Assembly: GCF_001542625.1 (NCBI RefSeq)
Contig: NZ_CP016279.1
Location: 6,076,001-6,140,000, forward strand
Direction of reading: 5' to 3'
From: Streptomyces griseochromogenes
GTDB taxonomy: Bacteria; Actinomycetota; Actinomycetes; Streptomycetales; Streptomycetaceae
DNA: 64,000 nucleotides
The notes under the pieces are model-generated. The model was not told the DNA's origin. It was given only the letters and a program-made list of their open reading frames with translations, and made no database searches. Below are positions 51,266-59,688 of this stretch, piece after piece. Each line of letters begins with the position of its first letter. The first letter of the stretch is position 1. Made by a program: the position numbers and the translations under genes.

Positions 51266-53212
51266 ATGACCCTTCTGACACCTCAGGTACATATCCCCTC
51301 TTTGCCGGAGATCGAGCACTATGACACGCATCAGATGGTTCATACCGGAAGGAGCCGGGCAGACGTCGCGGAATTCAGGGCCGACGAACCGCTACCCGGC
51401 ACACTCACCGGCGAGTTGACCCGGCTCCTCTTCGACGGCGAGGACCGGGACCACGTCCACACGAGGTGGCGCGGCCTCATCGCGCGGGAGACGTTCCGCC
51501 ACCGCCCCGGGCTGGACTCCGCCGAACGCGCCGCACTCTCCTACGAGTGGCTGCGCATGGTGAACGACACCGTCCAAGGGGCCGAACAACTGGCGGACGA
51601 CCCGGGACTGCTGGCAGGGCTGCACGAGTGGGCGGCGATCGTGGACGGCGGCGGGGGCCTGTGCACGGTGGCGAGCATCCACTACAACCTCTTCCTCGGC
51701 AGCCTGCTCGACCACGAAGGCGCCGAGAGCCGGGATCTGTCCGACTTCACGACCCTGCGGCGCACCGGCACGTTCCTGTGCACCGAACTGGAGCACGGCA
51801 ACGACGCCTGGGCCCTGGAGACCACCGCCGAACTGGACCCGGTCACCGGCGGGTTCATACTCAACACCCCGCACGCGGGTGCCCAGAAGTTCATGCCCAA
51901 CACCAGCATGACCGGCGGGCCCAAGAGCGCCGTGGTGGCCGCCCGGCTCCTCGTCGACGGCCGGGACGAGGGCGTCTTCCTGTTCCTGACACCGCTGAGC
52001 GACGAGCGGGGCCTGCTGCCGGGGGTACGGGTCCGACGGCTGCCGCTGCGCACCGGCGCCCCGGTGGACCACTGCCTGACCGCGTTCGAGCATGTGCTGC
52101 TGCCGCGCGACGCCCTGCTGGAGTCGGCGCACGGCCGCCTCGGCGCCGACGGCCGGCTCCGCAGCAGCCTCGGCAACCGGCGCAAGCGGTTCCTGCAGTC
52201 CATCGGCCGGGTCACCATGGGCAAGCTGTGCATGAGCGCCGCCGCCGTGGGCGCGACCCGGGCCGCACTCGCCATAGCCGTCCGCTACGGCGACCAGCGG
52301 CAGGTCAGCGGTCCGCGGGCGGGCGAGCGCATCCCGGTCAACGCGCACCGCTCGCACCACGGCAGACTCCTGAAGGGCCTCGCCACGGCCTATGCCATGA
52401 CCTTCCTGCACCGCTCGATGCTCGCCCGGTGGACCGAGCAGCACACCGGCCTGGACGCCGGGCAACGGGCGGAGACCGAGCGGCTGATCGCCGTCGCCAA
52501 GAGCTGGATCACCTGGCAGGCACGGGACATCACCATCGAGTGCCGGGAACGCTGCGGCGCGCAGGGCCTGTTCGCCGTCAACGGCCTGTCGGAGTTCCCG
52601 CAGTACGTCGAGGGCACCATCACCGCCGAGGGCGACAACCTGGTGATCTGGGTGAAGGCCGCCGCCGAGATGCTCTTCGAGCACCAGCCGCCCCGGACGG
52701 CCCCCGGCTCCCCGGGCGGCACGGCCCGGTTGACGGATCCCCGGCATGTGCGCGAGCTGCTGGCCGGGGCCGAGGTCATATGGCAGGACCGGGCGCGCGC
52801 GGCGCTGCGCCGGGGTCCGTCCGGTGATCCGGTGGAACGGTGGAACGGCGCCTCCTCCGCCGCCCTGGAGATGGTGTCGGTGCACGCCCGGCTGCGGGCG
52901 GCGGACGCCTTCCTGGACGCGGCCTACCGGGCGAAGGACCCCGGGGCCCGCGCGCTTCTGGAGAAGCTCTGCCTGCTGTTCCTGCTGGACCAGATCGGCG
53001 AGCACACCGGCGACCTGCTGGCCGACGGCCACCTGTCCGGCGAGCAGGTACGCGCCCTGCCCGAGCTCCTGGACGACCTGCTGCGCGAACTCGCCCCGCG
53101 GATGACGGAGCTGGTCGAGGCCTTCGACCTGCCCGCCGCCTACCTCGACGGGATCCCGCTGGCCAACTCCGGCCGGATCTCGCTCGCGGACTACTCCACC
53201 GCGGCCGAGTAG
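51266..53212 (+). CDS. Acyl-CoA oxidase, Aco (avenolide)-like
   Basis: A 648-residue flavoprotein of the acyl-CoA oxidase group. The FAD/acyl region shows GTFLCTELEHGNDAWALETTAELDP and LNTPHAGAQKFMPNTSMTGG. The later segment RERCGAQGLFAVNGLSEFPQYVEGTITAEGDN matches the CG-x-x-G region of these enzymes. Length fits family members (about 650). In S. avermitilis the homologue Aco makes the double bond of avenolide's fatty precursor. ATG 51266 has GGAGAGG just upstream; a frame opens earlier at 51068 but spans the promoter. It is divergent from the receptor gene. Confidence 0.88.
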   Translation: MTLLTPQVHIPSLPEIEHYDTHQMVHTGRSRADVAEFRADEPLPGTLTGELTRLLFDGEDRDHVHTRWRGLIARETFRHRPGLDSAERAALSYEWLRMVNDTVQGAEQLADDPGLLAGLHEWAAIVDGGGGLCTVASIHYNLFLGSLLDHEGAESRDLSDFTTLRRTGTFLCTELEHGNDAWALETTAELDPVTGGFILNTPHAGAQKFMPNTSMTGGPKSAVVAARLLVDGRDEGVFLFLTPLSDERGLLPGVRVRRLPLRTGAPVDHCLTAFEHVLLPRDALLESAHGRLGADGRLRSSLGNRRKRFLQSIGRVTMGKLCMSAAAVGATRAALAIAVRYGDQRQVSGPRAGERIPVNAHRSHHGRLLKGLATAYAMTFLHRSMLARWTEQHTGLDAGQRAETERLIAVAKSWITWQARDITIECRERCGAQGLFAVNGLSEFPQYVEGTITAEGDNLVIWVKAAAEMLFEHQPPRTAPGSPGGTARLTDPRHVRELLAGAEVIWQDRARAALRRGPSGDPVERWNGASSAALEMVSVHARLRAADAFLDAAYRAKDPGARALLEKLCLLFLLDQIGEHTGDLLADGHLSGEQVRALPELLDDLLRELAPRMTELVEAFDLPAAYLDGIPLANSGRISLADYSTAAE

Positions 53213-53286
53213 CCGGACGGCTCCGGGTACGCGCGCCGGGCGCAGCCGGAGCCGGTCTGCGCCGGCACACCGGGGACGAGGCCGGG

Positions 53287-53895
53287 TCAGGGCCTCGCGA
53301 GGCCGTCGATCCAGGACTGGAGGCGGCTGCCCTGATCGGCCATCAGGCCGGGGTCGCGCAGGGTGTTGGTGAGGACCGACATGCCCTGGTAGGCGGCGAC
53401 CAGTTCGACGGCGAGGGCGCGGGCGTCGGGCCGGCCCAGCTCGGTGAACTGCCGCTCGACCCAGTCGAGCAGGGCTCGCATGACCTTGGCCGCGGCCAGG
53501 TCCAGGCCGTCGTCGCGCTTGTCGAGTTCGGTGGCCAGCGTGCCGAAGGGGCAGCCGAAGCGAGCCGCGGTCTCACGCTGCTCCACCCAGCCGGCGATCA
53601 GTGTCTTCAGCCGGTCCGCCGGGTCGGGGAGTGTGTCCAGGCGGGCGGTGAGCGTGGTGAGCCGGTCGCAGTGGGCGTCCACCGCGGCCTCGACCAGATG
53701 GTCCTTGGTCTTGAAGTAGTAGTAGACGTTCCCGAGCGGGACATCGCCGGCCCGGGCGATGTCCGCGAGGGTGGTCTTCTCCACGCCCTGCTCATGAAAG
53801 ACCTGGACAGCGGCCTCGACCAGGCGTTCACGCTTGCCGCCCCGGCGGGAGCGGGCGTCGGCTCCGGGCTTCGCGCCGGATTCTGAGTCAGTCAT
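53287..53895 (-). CDS. TetR/AcrR family regulator
   Basis: A 202-residue TetR regulator. The helix-turn-helix is EKTTLADIARAGDVPLGNVYYYFKTKDHLVEAAV, typical of the group that represses neighbouring oxidoreductase genes. A Cys in ARFGCPFGTLA sits at the start of the ligand domain. Start choice is uncertain: ATGs at 53895, 53907 and 53913 are all in frame and none has a good ribosome site. It is divergent from the NmrA-type gene, and a 26-bp palindrome lies between. On the minus strand, TTGACT at 53955-53960 overlaps that palindrome, so autorepression is likely. Confidence 0.87.
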   Translation of the reverse strand: MTDSESGAKPGADARSRRGGKRERLVEAAVQVFHEQGVEKTTLADIARAGDVPLGNVYYYFKTKDHLVEAAVDAHCDRLTTLTARLDTLPDPADRLKTLIAGWVEQRETAARFGCPFGTLATELDKRDDGLDLAAAKVMRALLDWVERQFTELGRPDARALAVELVAAYQGMSVLTNTLRDPGLMADQGSRLQSWIDGLARP

Positions 53896-53945
53896 CTGAC
53901 TAAGCATAGACATGGACAAGACCCGGGCGGGCCGTCTAACGTAGC

Positions 53946-53971
53946 GACTTAGTTAGTCAACTAACTCAGTC
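53946..53971. promoter_or_regulatory. 26-bp palindromic TetR operator
   Basis: GACTTAGTTAGT (53946-53957) and ACTAACTCAGTC (53960-53971) are inverted arms matching at 11 of 12 positions around CA. A partial second copy (AGTCA, six bases, TGACT; 53886-53901) overlaps the regulator's N-terminal codons. It sits between the TetR gene and its divergent NmrA-type neighbour. Confidence 0.75.
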
Positions 53972-53985
53972 GAGGAGCAGACATC

Positions 53986-54807
53986 ATGATCGTGGTAACG
54001 GGTGGCACGGGGAACGTCGGTCGGTCGCTGGTCGCGAAGCTGGCGCGGGAGGGCGAGACGGTGACCGCCGTGGCCCGGCACATCACGCCCGAGGACGTCC
54101 CCTCGGGCGTGCGGGCCGTCGCCGCCGACCTCGCCCGGCCGGCCGGTCTCGCGCCCGCGCTGGAGGGGGCCACGGCGCTGTTCCTGCTGGTGGCCGGAGA
54201 CGATCCGGAGGGCATCCTGAAGCAGGCCGCCGCGGCCGGCGTGACGAAGGTGGTCCTGCTGTCCTCGCAGGGCGCGGGCACCCGACCGCACGAGTACGCG
54301 CACGCCGCCGGCTTCGAGGCGGCCCTGGCCGCGTCGGGAGCGGCCTTCACCGTGCTGCGCTCGGGCGGCATGGCCTCCAACGCGTTCGCCTGGGCCGAAT
54401 CCGTCCGGCTGCACCGCCGGGCGGCCGCGCCCTTCGCCGACGTGGCCCTGCCGTTCGTCGACCCGGACGACGTCGCCGCGGTCGCCGCCGCCGTACTGCG
54501 CCAGGACGGACACGACGGCGTCACCTACACGTTGACCGGTCCGGCGGCCACCACGCCCCGGCAGCGCGCCGCCGCCCTCGCACACGCGCTGGCCGAGCCG
54601 GTGACCTTCGTGGAACAGAGCCGTGAGAAGGCTCGTGCGCAGCTGGCGCGGTTCATGCCGAGTGCGGTGGTGGAGGCGACCCTCTCCATCCTCGGCGAGC
54701 CGACCGCCGAGGAGCAGTCCGTCAGCGCGGACGTGGAGCGGATCCTGGGTCGCCCCGCGGCCCCCTTCGCGGCCTGGGCCGTCCGCAACGCCCCGGCATT
54801 CCGCTGA
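53986..54807 (+). CDS. NmrA-type NAD(P)-binding protein
   Basis: A 273-residue atypical SDR. The N-terminal fold is MIVVTGGTGNVGRSLVAKLA, followed by KVVLLSSQGAG and VLRSGGMASNAFAWAE, as in NmrA-like quinone reductases and redox sensors. The classical YxxxK pair is not obvious, as is common in this group. GAGGAG lies about 10 bases before the ATG. It is controlled, by inference, by the divergent TetR regulator through the 26-bp palindrome just upstream. The substrate is unknown; quinone or electrophile defence is a guess. Confidence 0.85.
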   Translation: MIVVTGGTGNVGRSLVAKLAREGETVTAVARHITPEDVPSGVRAVAADLARPAGLAPALEGATALFLLVAGDDPEGILKQAAAAGVTKVVLLSSQGAGTRPHEYAHAAGFEAALAASGAAFTVLRSGGMASNAFAWAESVRLHRRAAAPFADVALPFVDPDDVAAVAAAVLRQDGHDGVTYTLTGPAATTPRQRAAALAHALAEPVTFVEQSREKARAQLARFMPSAVVEATLSILGEPTAEEQSVSADVERILGRPAAPFAAWAVRNAPAFR

Positions 54808-54869
54808 CGCCGGGCCGACCGGTTCAGGGCTCGGTCACGCGTCCGAAGACGACCGCTCTCCCGGCGGCG

Positions 54870-57341
54870 TCACGGGATGTCCTGCTCCGCCCAGATGATC
54901 TTTCCTTCCGACGTGTGGCGGGCACCCCAGTGGTGGCAGAGCTGGGCCACCAGGAACAGGCCCCGGCCGCCCTCGTCCGTGCTGCGGGCGTGCCTCAGGC
55001 GCGGGGCGGTGCTGCTGGCGTCGGCGACCTCGCAGGTCAGACGGGCGTCGCGGAGCAGCCGTAGCCGGATGGGCGGTTCGGCGTAGCGGATGGCGTTGGT
55101 GATCAGTTCGCTGACGATGAGTTCCGTCGTCATGGCCAGTTCCCCAAGGCCCCAGTCCGTCACCTGGCGGGTGGCCTCGGCCCTGGCGTGGGCGACGGCG
55201 GCCGGGTCCGCGGGCACGTGCCACGACGCGACCTGGTCGGCCGGCAGGGCGTGGGTGCGCGCGAGCAACAGGGCGACGTCGTCGGGCTGCGGCGCCCGCG
55301 TCAGCTGCCGCACGGCGGAGGTGCACAGGGTGCCGAGGTCGGTCGCGGTCCGGGCCAGCTCCGTGCCGAGCCGGGCCATGGCCGACTCGACGTCGGGGTC
55401 GATCCCCTCGAGCAGACCGTCGGTGTAGAGCCCGATGAGGCTGTTCTCGGCCAGCTCGATCTCGGTGACCTCGAAGGACATGCCGCCCAGCCCGAGCGGG
55501 GGTCCGGCCGGGATCTCGGGGAAGTAGGCGTGCCCGTCCGGGGCGACGACGACGGGCGGCGGGTGCCCGGCCCGGGCCATCGTGCACCGCCGGGTGACCG
55601 GGTCGTAGACGGCGTAGAGGCAGGTCGCGCCGATGAAGGTCGCCGTGCTGGCGGCGGCCGGGTCGCGATCGGCCTCCTCGTCGCTCAGCCGCAGCACCAG
55701 GTCGTCGAGGTGGGCGAGCAGGTCGTCGGGCGGCAGCTCCAGGTCGGCGAGGGTCTGCACCGCCGTGCGCAGCCGGCCCATGCTCGCCGCCGCGGAGATG
55801 CCGTGGCCCACCACGTCCCCGATGACGAGGGCCACGCGGGCGCCGGACAGCGGGATCACGTCGAACCAGTCGCCGCCGACCCCGCCGACCGCATCCGCCG
55901 GCAGATAGGAGGAGGCCACCTCCAGCGCCGTTCCGCCGGTCAGGGCGTGCGGCAGCAGGCTGCGCTGGAGGGTGACCGCCGCGGTGTGTTCCCGGGTGTA
56001 GCGGCGGGCGTTGTCGACGCACACCGCGGCTCGTGCCACCAGCTCGTGGGCGAGCAGGACGTCGTCGGGTCCGAACGGGACCGGGTTGAGCGAGCGCGCG
56101 AACGTCGTCAGCCCCAGCGCCGTCTTCCGCGCCCGCATGGGCACGGAGATGAGCGAGTGGAGACCGAACTCACGGATGCGGGCCGCCCGTACGGGCTGTT
56201 CGGCCACCCAGACGGCGTCGGACGGGTCGAGGACGGGGATGAGGACCGGATCGCCGCTGACGAGCAGGTTCGCATCGCTGGCCGGGGGCAGGAAGTCCAC
56301 CTCGTCGCCGATCTGTGCCACCGCCTCGGGACAGCCCTCGCGCGCGGACTTCATGCCCGCGCGGCGCATCGCCGGCCGCGCCGGTGCCGGTCCCGCATCG
56401 CTCAGCCATGCTCCGTGCCCCTCGGTGCTGAGCACATGCTCCAGGAGGTCGACGACGACGAAGTCCGCGAAGCGGGGGACGGCGAAGTCGGCCAGTTCCT
56501 GAGCCGTCCGCATCACGTCGAGGGTGCTGCCGACGCTGCTGCCGGCTTCGTTGACCAGCGACAGGAGCTGGCGGGCGGTCCACCGCTCGGTGACGTCCTG
56601 AACCATGTAGCAGACCCCGGTGACGGTGTCGGCGCCGTCCACCAGGGGGAAGAAGGAGGTGGAGTAGGCGTGCTGACGGCGTGGATCGGCCCAGCTCCAG
56701 CCGACGTACTCGTAGTCGGTCACCGGCTCCCCCGACGCCAGCACCTTGCGCATCAGCCCCTCGATGGTCTCCGCCTGCAGGCCGGGCAGCAGCTCGCTCA
56801 GCCGGCGCCCCAGCCGCTGGTCCCGGGGCACTCCGCCGAACCGTTCCAGCGTGTCGTTCATCCAGACATAGCGCAGTTCCAGATCCATCACGGCCATGCC
56901 GATCGGCGCGCGGGACAGGAAGCCGTCCAGGACGGACCGGCCCACGGTCCACTGGGGGCGCTCTTCCCGCGCCGAGAGCAGAAAGCACTCCTTCTCACCG
57001 ATGCGGAAGGACGCCGAGACCCGCAGATCCATGTCGGTGCGGCGGCCGTCGCGGTGCTGCACGGGTACGAGCCCGTTCCATCCCATGCCGGTGCGGCACC
57101 GCTCCGCGATGCCCGCGACGCGTGCCGGATCCCCGGGGACGGCCAGCAGACGCGCGGCGGAGCGGCCGACGACCTCCGAGGCGGGGTAGCCGAGCAGCGC
57201 CTCGGCGGCCCGTGTCCAGCCGACGACGACGCCGGCCGCCGAGAGCACCGCCGTGGCATCGGTGGACGCGTCGAAGAGATCATCCGTCCCCGTGGATGTG
57301 GAGGCGTCGAAACCGTTTCGCCCAGATTCCATCCGTTCCAT
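54870..57341 (-). CDS. PAS-PAS-GAF-SpoIIE phosphatase with HATPase domain
   Basis: An 823-residue cytoplasmic signalling protein. Two PAS-like domains lie at about 20-120 and 145-255, a GAF domain at 265-445, a SpoIIE PP2C domain at 450-680 (GGVGGDWFDVIPLSG, IGDVVGHGISAAASMG, AGHPPPVV, IGLYTDGLLEG, PDDVALLLART), and a C-terminal HATPase_c domain (ELIVSELITNAIRYAEPP, DEGGRGLFLVAQLCHHWG). One protein thus carries phosphatase and RsbW-like kinase-type modules. ATG 57341 has GGAG about 8 bases upstream; the open frame runs to 57647. It is divergent from a shorter paralogue lacking the HATPase. Confidence 0.9.
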   Translation of the reverse strand: MERMESGRNGFDASTSTGTDDLFDASTDATAVLSAAGVVVGWTRAAEALLGYPASEVVGRSAARLLAVPGDPARVAGIAERCRTGMGWNGLVPVQHRDGRRTDMDLRVSASFRIGEKECFLLSAREERPQWTVGRSVLDGFLSRAPIGMAVMDLELRYVWMNDTLERFGGVPRDQRLGRRLSELLPGLQAETIEGLMRKVLASGEPVTDYEYVGWSWADPRRQHAYSTSFFPLVDGADTVTGVCYMVQDVTERWTARQLLSLVNEAGSSVGSTLDVMRTAQELADFAVPRFADFVVVDLLEHVLSTEGHGAWLSDAGPAPARPAMRRAGMKSAREGCPEAVAQIGDEVDFLPPASDANLLVSGDPVLIPVLDPSDAVWVAEQPVRAARIREFGLHSLISVPMRARKTALGLTTFARSLNPVPFGPDDVLLAHELVARAAVCVDNARRYTREHTAAVTLQRSLLPHALTGGTALEVASSYLPADAVGGVGGDWFDVIPLSGARVALVIGDVVGHGISAAASMGRLRTAVQTLADLELPPDDLLAHLDDLVLRLSDEEADRDPAAASTATFIGATCLYAVYDPVTRRCTMARAGHPPPVVVAPDGHAYFPEIPAGPPLGLGGMSFEVTEIELAENSLIGLYTDGLLEGIDPDVESAMARLGTELARTATDLGTLCTSAVRQLTRAPQPDDVALLLARTHALPADQVASWHVPADPAAVAHARAEATRQVTDWGLGELAMTTELIVSELITNAIRYAEPPIRLRLLRDARLTCEVADASSTAPRLRHARSTDEGGRGLFLVAQLCHHWGARHTSEGKIIWAEQDIP

Positions 57342-57531
57342 CCTCTGTCTCCACCATGTTCCTGCTTGTTCGCCGGACGCGCATGGGCCGGGCGACGCGG
57401 TGCGATCGGGACGGGCCCCAGGGGTTGGGCCAGGCGGAGTGCCGGGGGCAGCATGGAGATACCGCTCGTCAGCGCTCCGGCTCGGCCGTACCCGCACGGC
57501 CGGCCGACCGGCCGGTGGAGGTGGATCTGGG

Positions 57532-59595
57532 ATGGCAGTGGATTCCTTCCGCGTCGACGACGCACACGGCCCCGGGCGAGCCCGGCCGACCGGCCTGCTG
57601 GACATGCTCAGCGTGGCCGCCGTGGCGCTGGACACCCGTGGGCGCATCGTCTTCTGGACCCCGCAGGCCGAGGAGCTGTTCGGCTACACGGCGGACGACA
57701 TCCTCGGCAAGTACGCGGCGCGGCTGCTCATCCGTCCCGAGCACCTGCAGGCCGTGGTGAGCCTGTTCACCGAGGTGCTGGAGACCGGCCGGGGCTGGGC
57801 CGGCGCCTTCCCCGTCCGGCACAAGGACGGCAGCAGCCGCCTGACGGAGTTCCGCACCATGCGGCTGCTGGACGATCTGGGCGACGTCTACGCGCTGGGC
57901 ATCGCGGCCGACCACACCCTGCTGCAGCGCGTCGAGACCGACCTCGCCCTGTGCGAGCGGCTGATCAACCAGTCCCCCATCGGTCTGGCCCTCATGGACC
58001 CCGATCTGCGGTACCTGCTGGTCAATCCTGCGCTTGAGCGGATCGACGGCATTCCCGCCGAAGAGCACATCGGCCGTCCTCTGCGGGAGACACTGCCCTT
58101 CTTCGACGTGGGCACCGTGGAGTCCGCGCTGCGTCAGGTGCTCGCCACCGGCACTCCCCTCCTGGATCAGTACCACGTGGGCCGTCCCCCGGCCGACCCC
58201 GACCGCGAGCACGCCTGGTCGCTGTCCTTCTACCGTCTGGAGGACCCCGGCGGGCGGGTCCTGGGCGCGGCCGCCTCCGTCGTCGACGTCACCGAGCGGC
58301 ACCGCGCGGCCGCCGAGGCCGACCGGGCCCGGCGCCGTCTGGCGCTCGTCGCCGATGCCTCCACCCGCGTCGGCACCACGCTGGAGGTGGAGCAGACCGC
58401 GCACGAACTGGCCGACCTCTGCACGCCCGTGCTCGCCGACGTGGTCGCGGTGGACGTCCTGGACTCCGCGCTGGCCTGCCGGCGCGTGCGTCGGCCGGGC
58501 AACGGCCCGGAGCTGTTCCGTGCCCTCGCGCTCAAGGCGGCCCATCCGACGGTGGCGCTGCGCGCCGCGGACCCGCCCGGTGACCTCGCGGCCTACGAGG
58601 GCGACCGTCTGGTCACCCTGTGCGTCCACACCGGCCGGCCGGTCCTCGTCCGCCATGTCGGTGACCAGGATCTGCCGCGTATCGCACGCAACGCCGAGGC
58701 CGGCGCGCTCCTGGCCCGGGCCGGTGTCCACTCCTATCTGGCCGTGCCGCTGATCGCCCACGGCGAGGTGCTCGGCGCCCTCGACCTCAAACGCACCTGC
58801 AACCCGGTGCCCTTCGACGAGGACGACGTGGTGCTGGCCGGCGAGCTGGCCTGCCGCGCCGCCATGGCCATCGACAACGCGCGCTGGTTCCAGAGCGTGC
58901 GCAACACCGCCCTCACCCTCCAGCGCAGCCTGCTGCCCGACCACTCGCCGCACCACACGGGCCTGGAACTCGCCTCCCGCTATCAGCCCGCACAGGCCAC
59001 CAGCGAGGTCGGCGGCGACTGGTACGACGTCATCCCGCTCTCCGACGACAAGACCGCCCTGGTGGTGGGCGACGTGATGGGCAACGGCATCGACGCTGCC
59101 GCCACCATGGGCCGGCTGCGGACCGCCACCTGCGCCTACGCGGACCTGGACCTCGCCCCCGGGGCGGTGCTCCAGCATCTCGACAAGATCACGTGCGATC
59201 TGGAGCACTACATCGTCACCTGCCTGTACGCGGTCTACGACCCCCGCACGAGACAGTGCACCATCGCGAACGCCGGACACATGCCGCCCGCTCTCGCGCG
59301 GCCCGGCCGGCCCCCCTCGTTCCTCGAACTGCCCACCGCGGCGCCGCTCGGTGTCGGCGGCATCCCGTTCGAGACGACCACGACCACCTTGCACACCGGC
59401 GACCTGCTGGTCTTCTACACCGACGGTCTCGTGGAGACCCGGCAGCACCCCATCGACGACCGTCTGAACGTCCTGCTCGGGTTCCTTGACGAGCCCCACC
59501 GGCCGCTCGAGGAGACCTGCGACCTGCTGCTGCACGGCTTGCGTCACCCCGACGACCACGACGACGTGGCCCTGCTCGTCGCCCGCTCCCTGTAG
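57532..59595 (+). CDS. PAS-PAS-GAF-SpoIIE phosphatase without HATPase domain
   Basis: A 687-residue protein sharing the order of its divergent neighbour: PAS at about 20-130 (GLLDMLSVAAVALDTRGRIVFWTPQAEELFGY), PAS at 145-255, GAF at 265-445, and SpoIIE PP2C from about 450 to the end (VGGDWYDVIPLSDD, VGDVMGNGIDAAATMG, NAGHMPPAL, VFYTDGLVETR, DDHDDVALLVARSL). It stops right after the phosphatase domain. GGAGG lies about 10 bases before the ATG. The two proteins may read different signals and converge on the same partner. Confidence 0.9.
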   Translation: MAVDSFRVDDAHGPGRARPTGLLDMLSVAAVALDTRGRIVFWTPQAEELFGYTADDILGKYAARLLIRPEHLQAVVSLFTEVLETGRGWAGAFPVRHKDGSSRLTEFRTMRLLDDLGDVYALGIAADHTLLQRVETDLALCERLINQSPIGLALMDPDLRYLLVNPALERIDGIPAEEHIGRPLRETLPFFDVGTVESALRQVLATGTPLLDQYHVGRPPADPDREHAWSLSFYRLEDPGGRVLGAAASVVDVTERHRAAAEADRARRRLALVADASTRVGTTLEVEQTAHELADLCTPVLADVVAVDVLDSALACRRVRRPGNGPELFRALALKAAHPTVALRAADPPGDLAAYEGDRLVTLCVHTGRPVLVRHVGDQDLPRIARNAEAGALLARAGVHSYLAVPLIAHGEVLGALDLKRTCNPVPFDEDDVVLAGELACRAAMAIDNARWFQSVRNTALTLQRSLLPDHSPHHTGLELASRYQPAQATSEVGGDWYDVIPLSDDKTALVVGDVMGNGIDAAATMGRLRTATCAYADLDLAPGAVLQHLDKITCDLEHYIVTCLYAVYDPRTRQCTIANAGHMPPALARPGRPPSFLELPTAAPLGVGGIPFETTTTTLHTGDLLVFYTDGLVETRQHPIDDRLNVLLGFLDEPHRPLEETCDLLLHGLRHPDDHDDVALLVARSL

Positions 59596-59688
59596 CCCGC
59601 GGGCCCCCGCCCATCCGCATGGTGAGGGTCGCCGGTCGGTGCGACGCTGGGTGGAGAGGTGTCCGAGGAGCGGAATCCAGGAGGGCCG

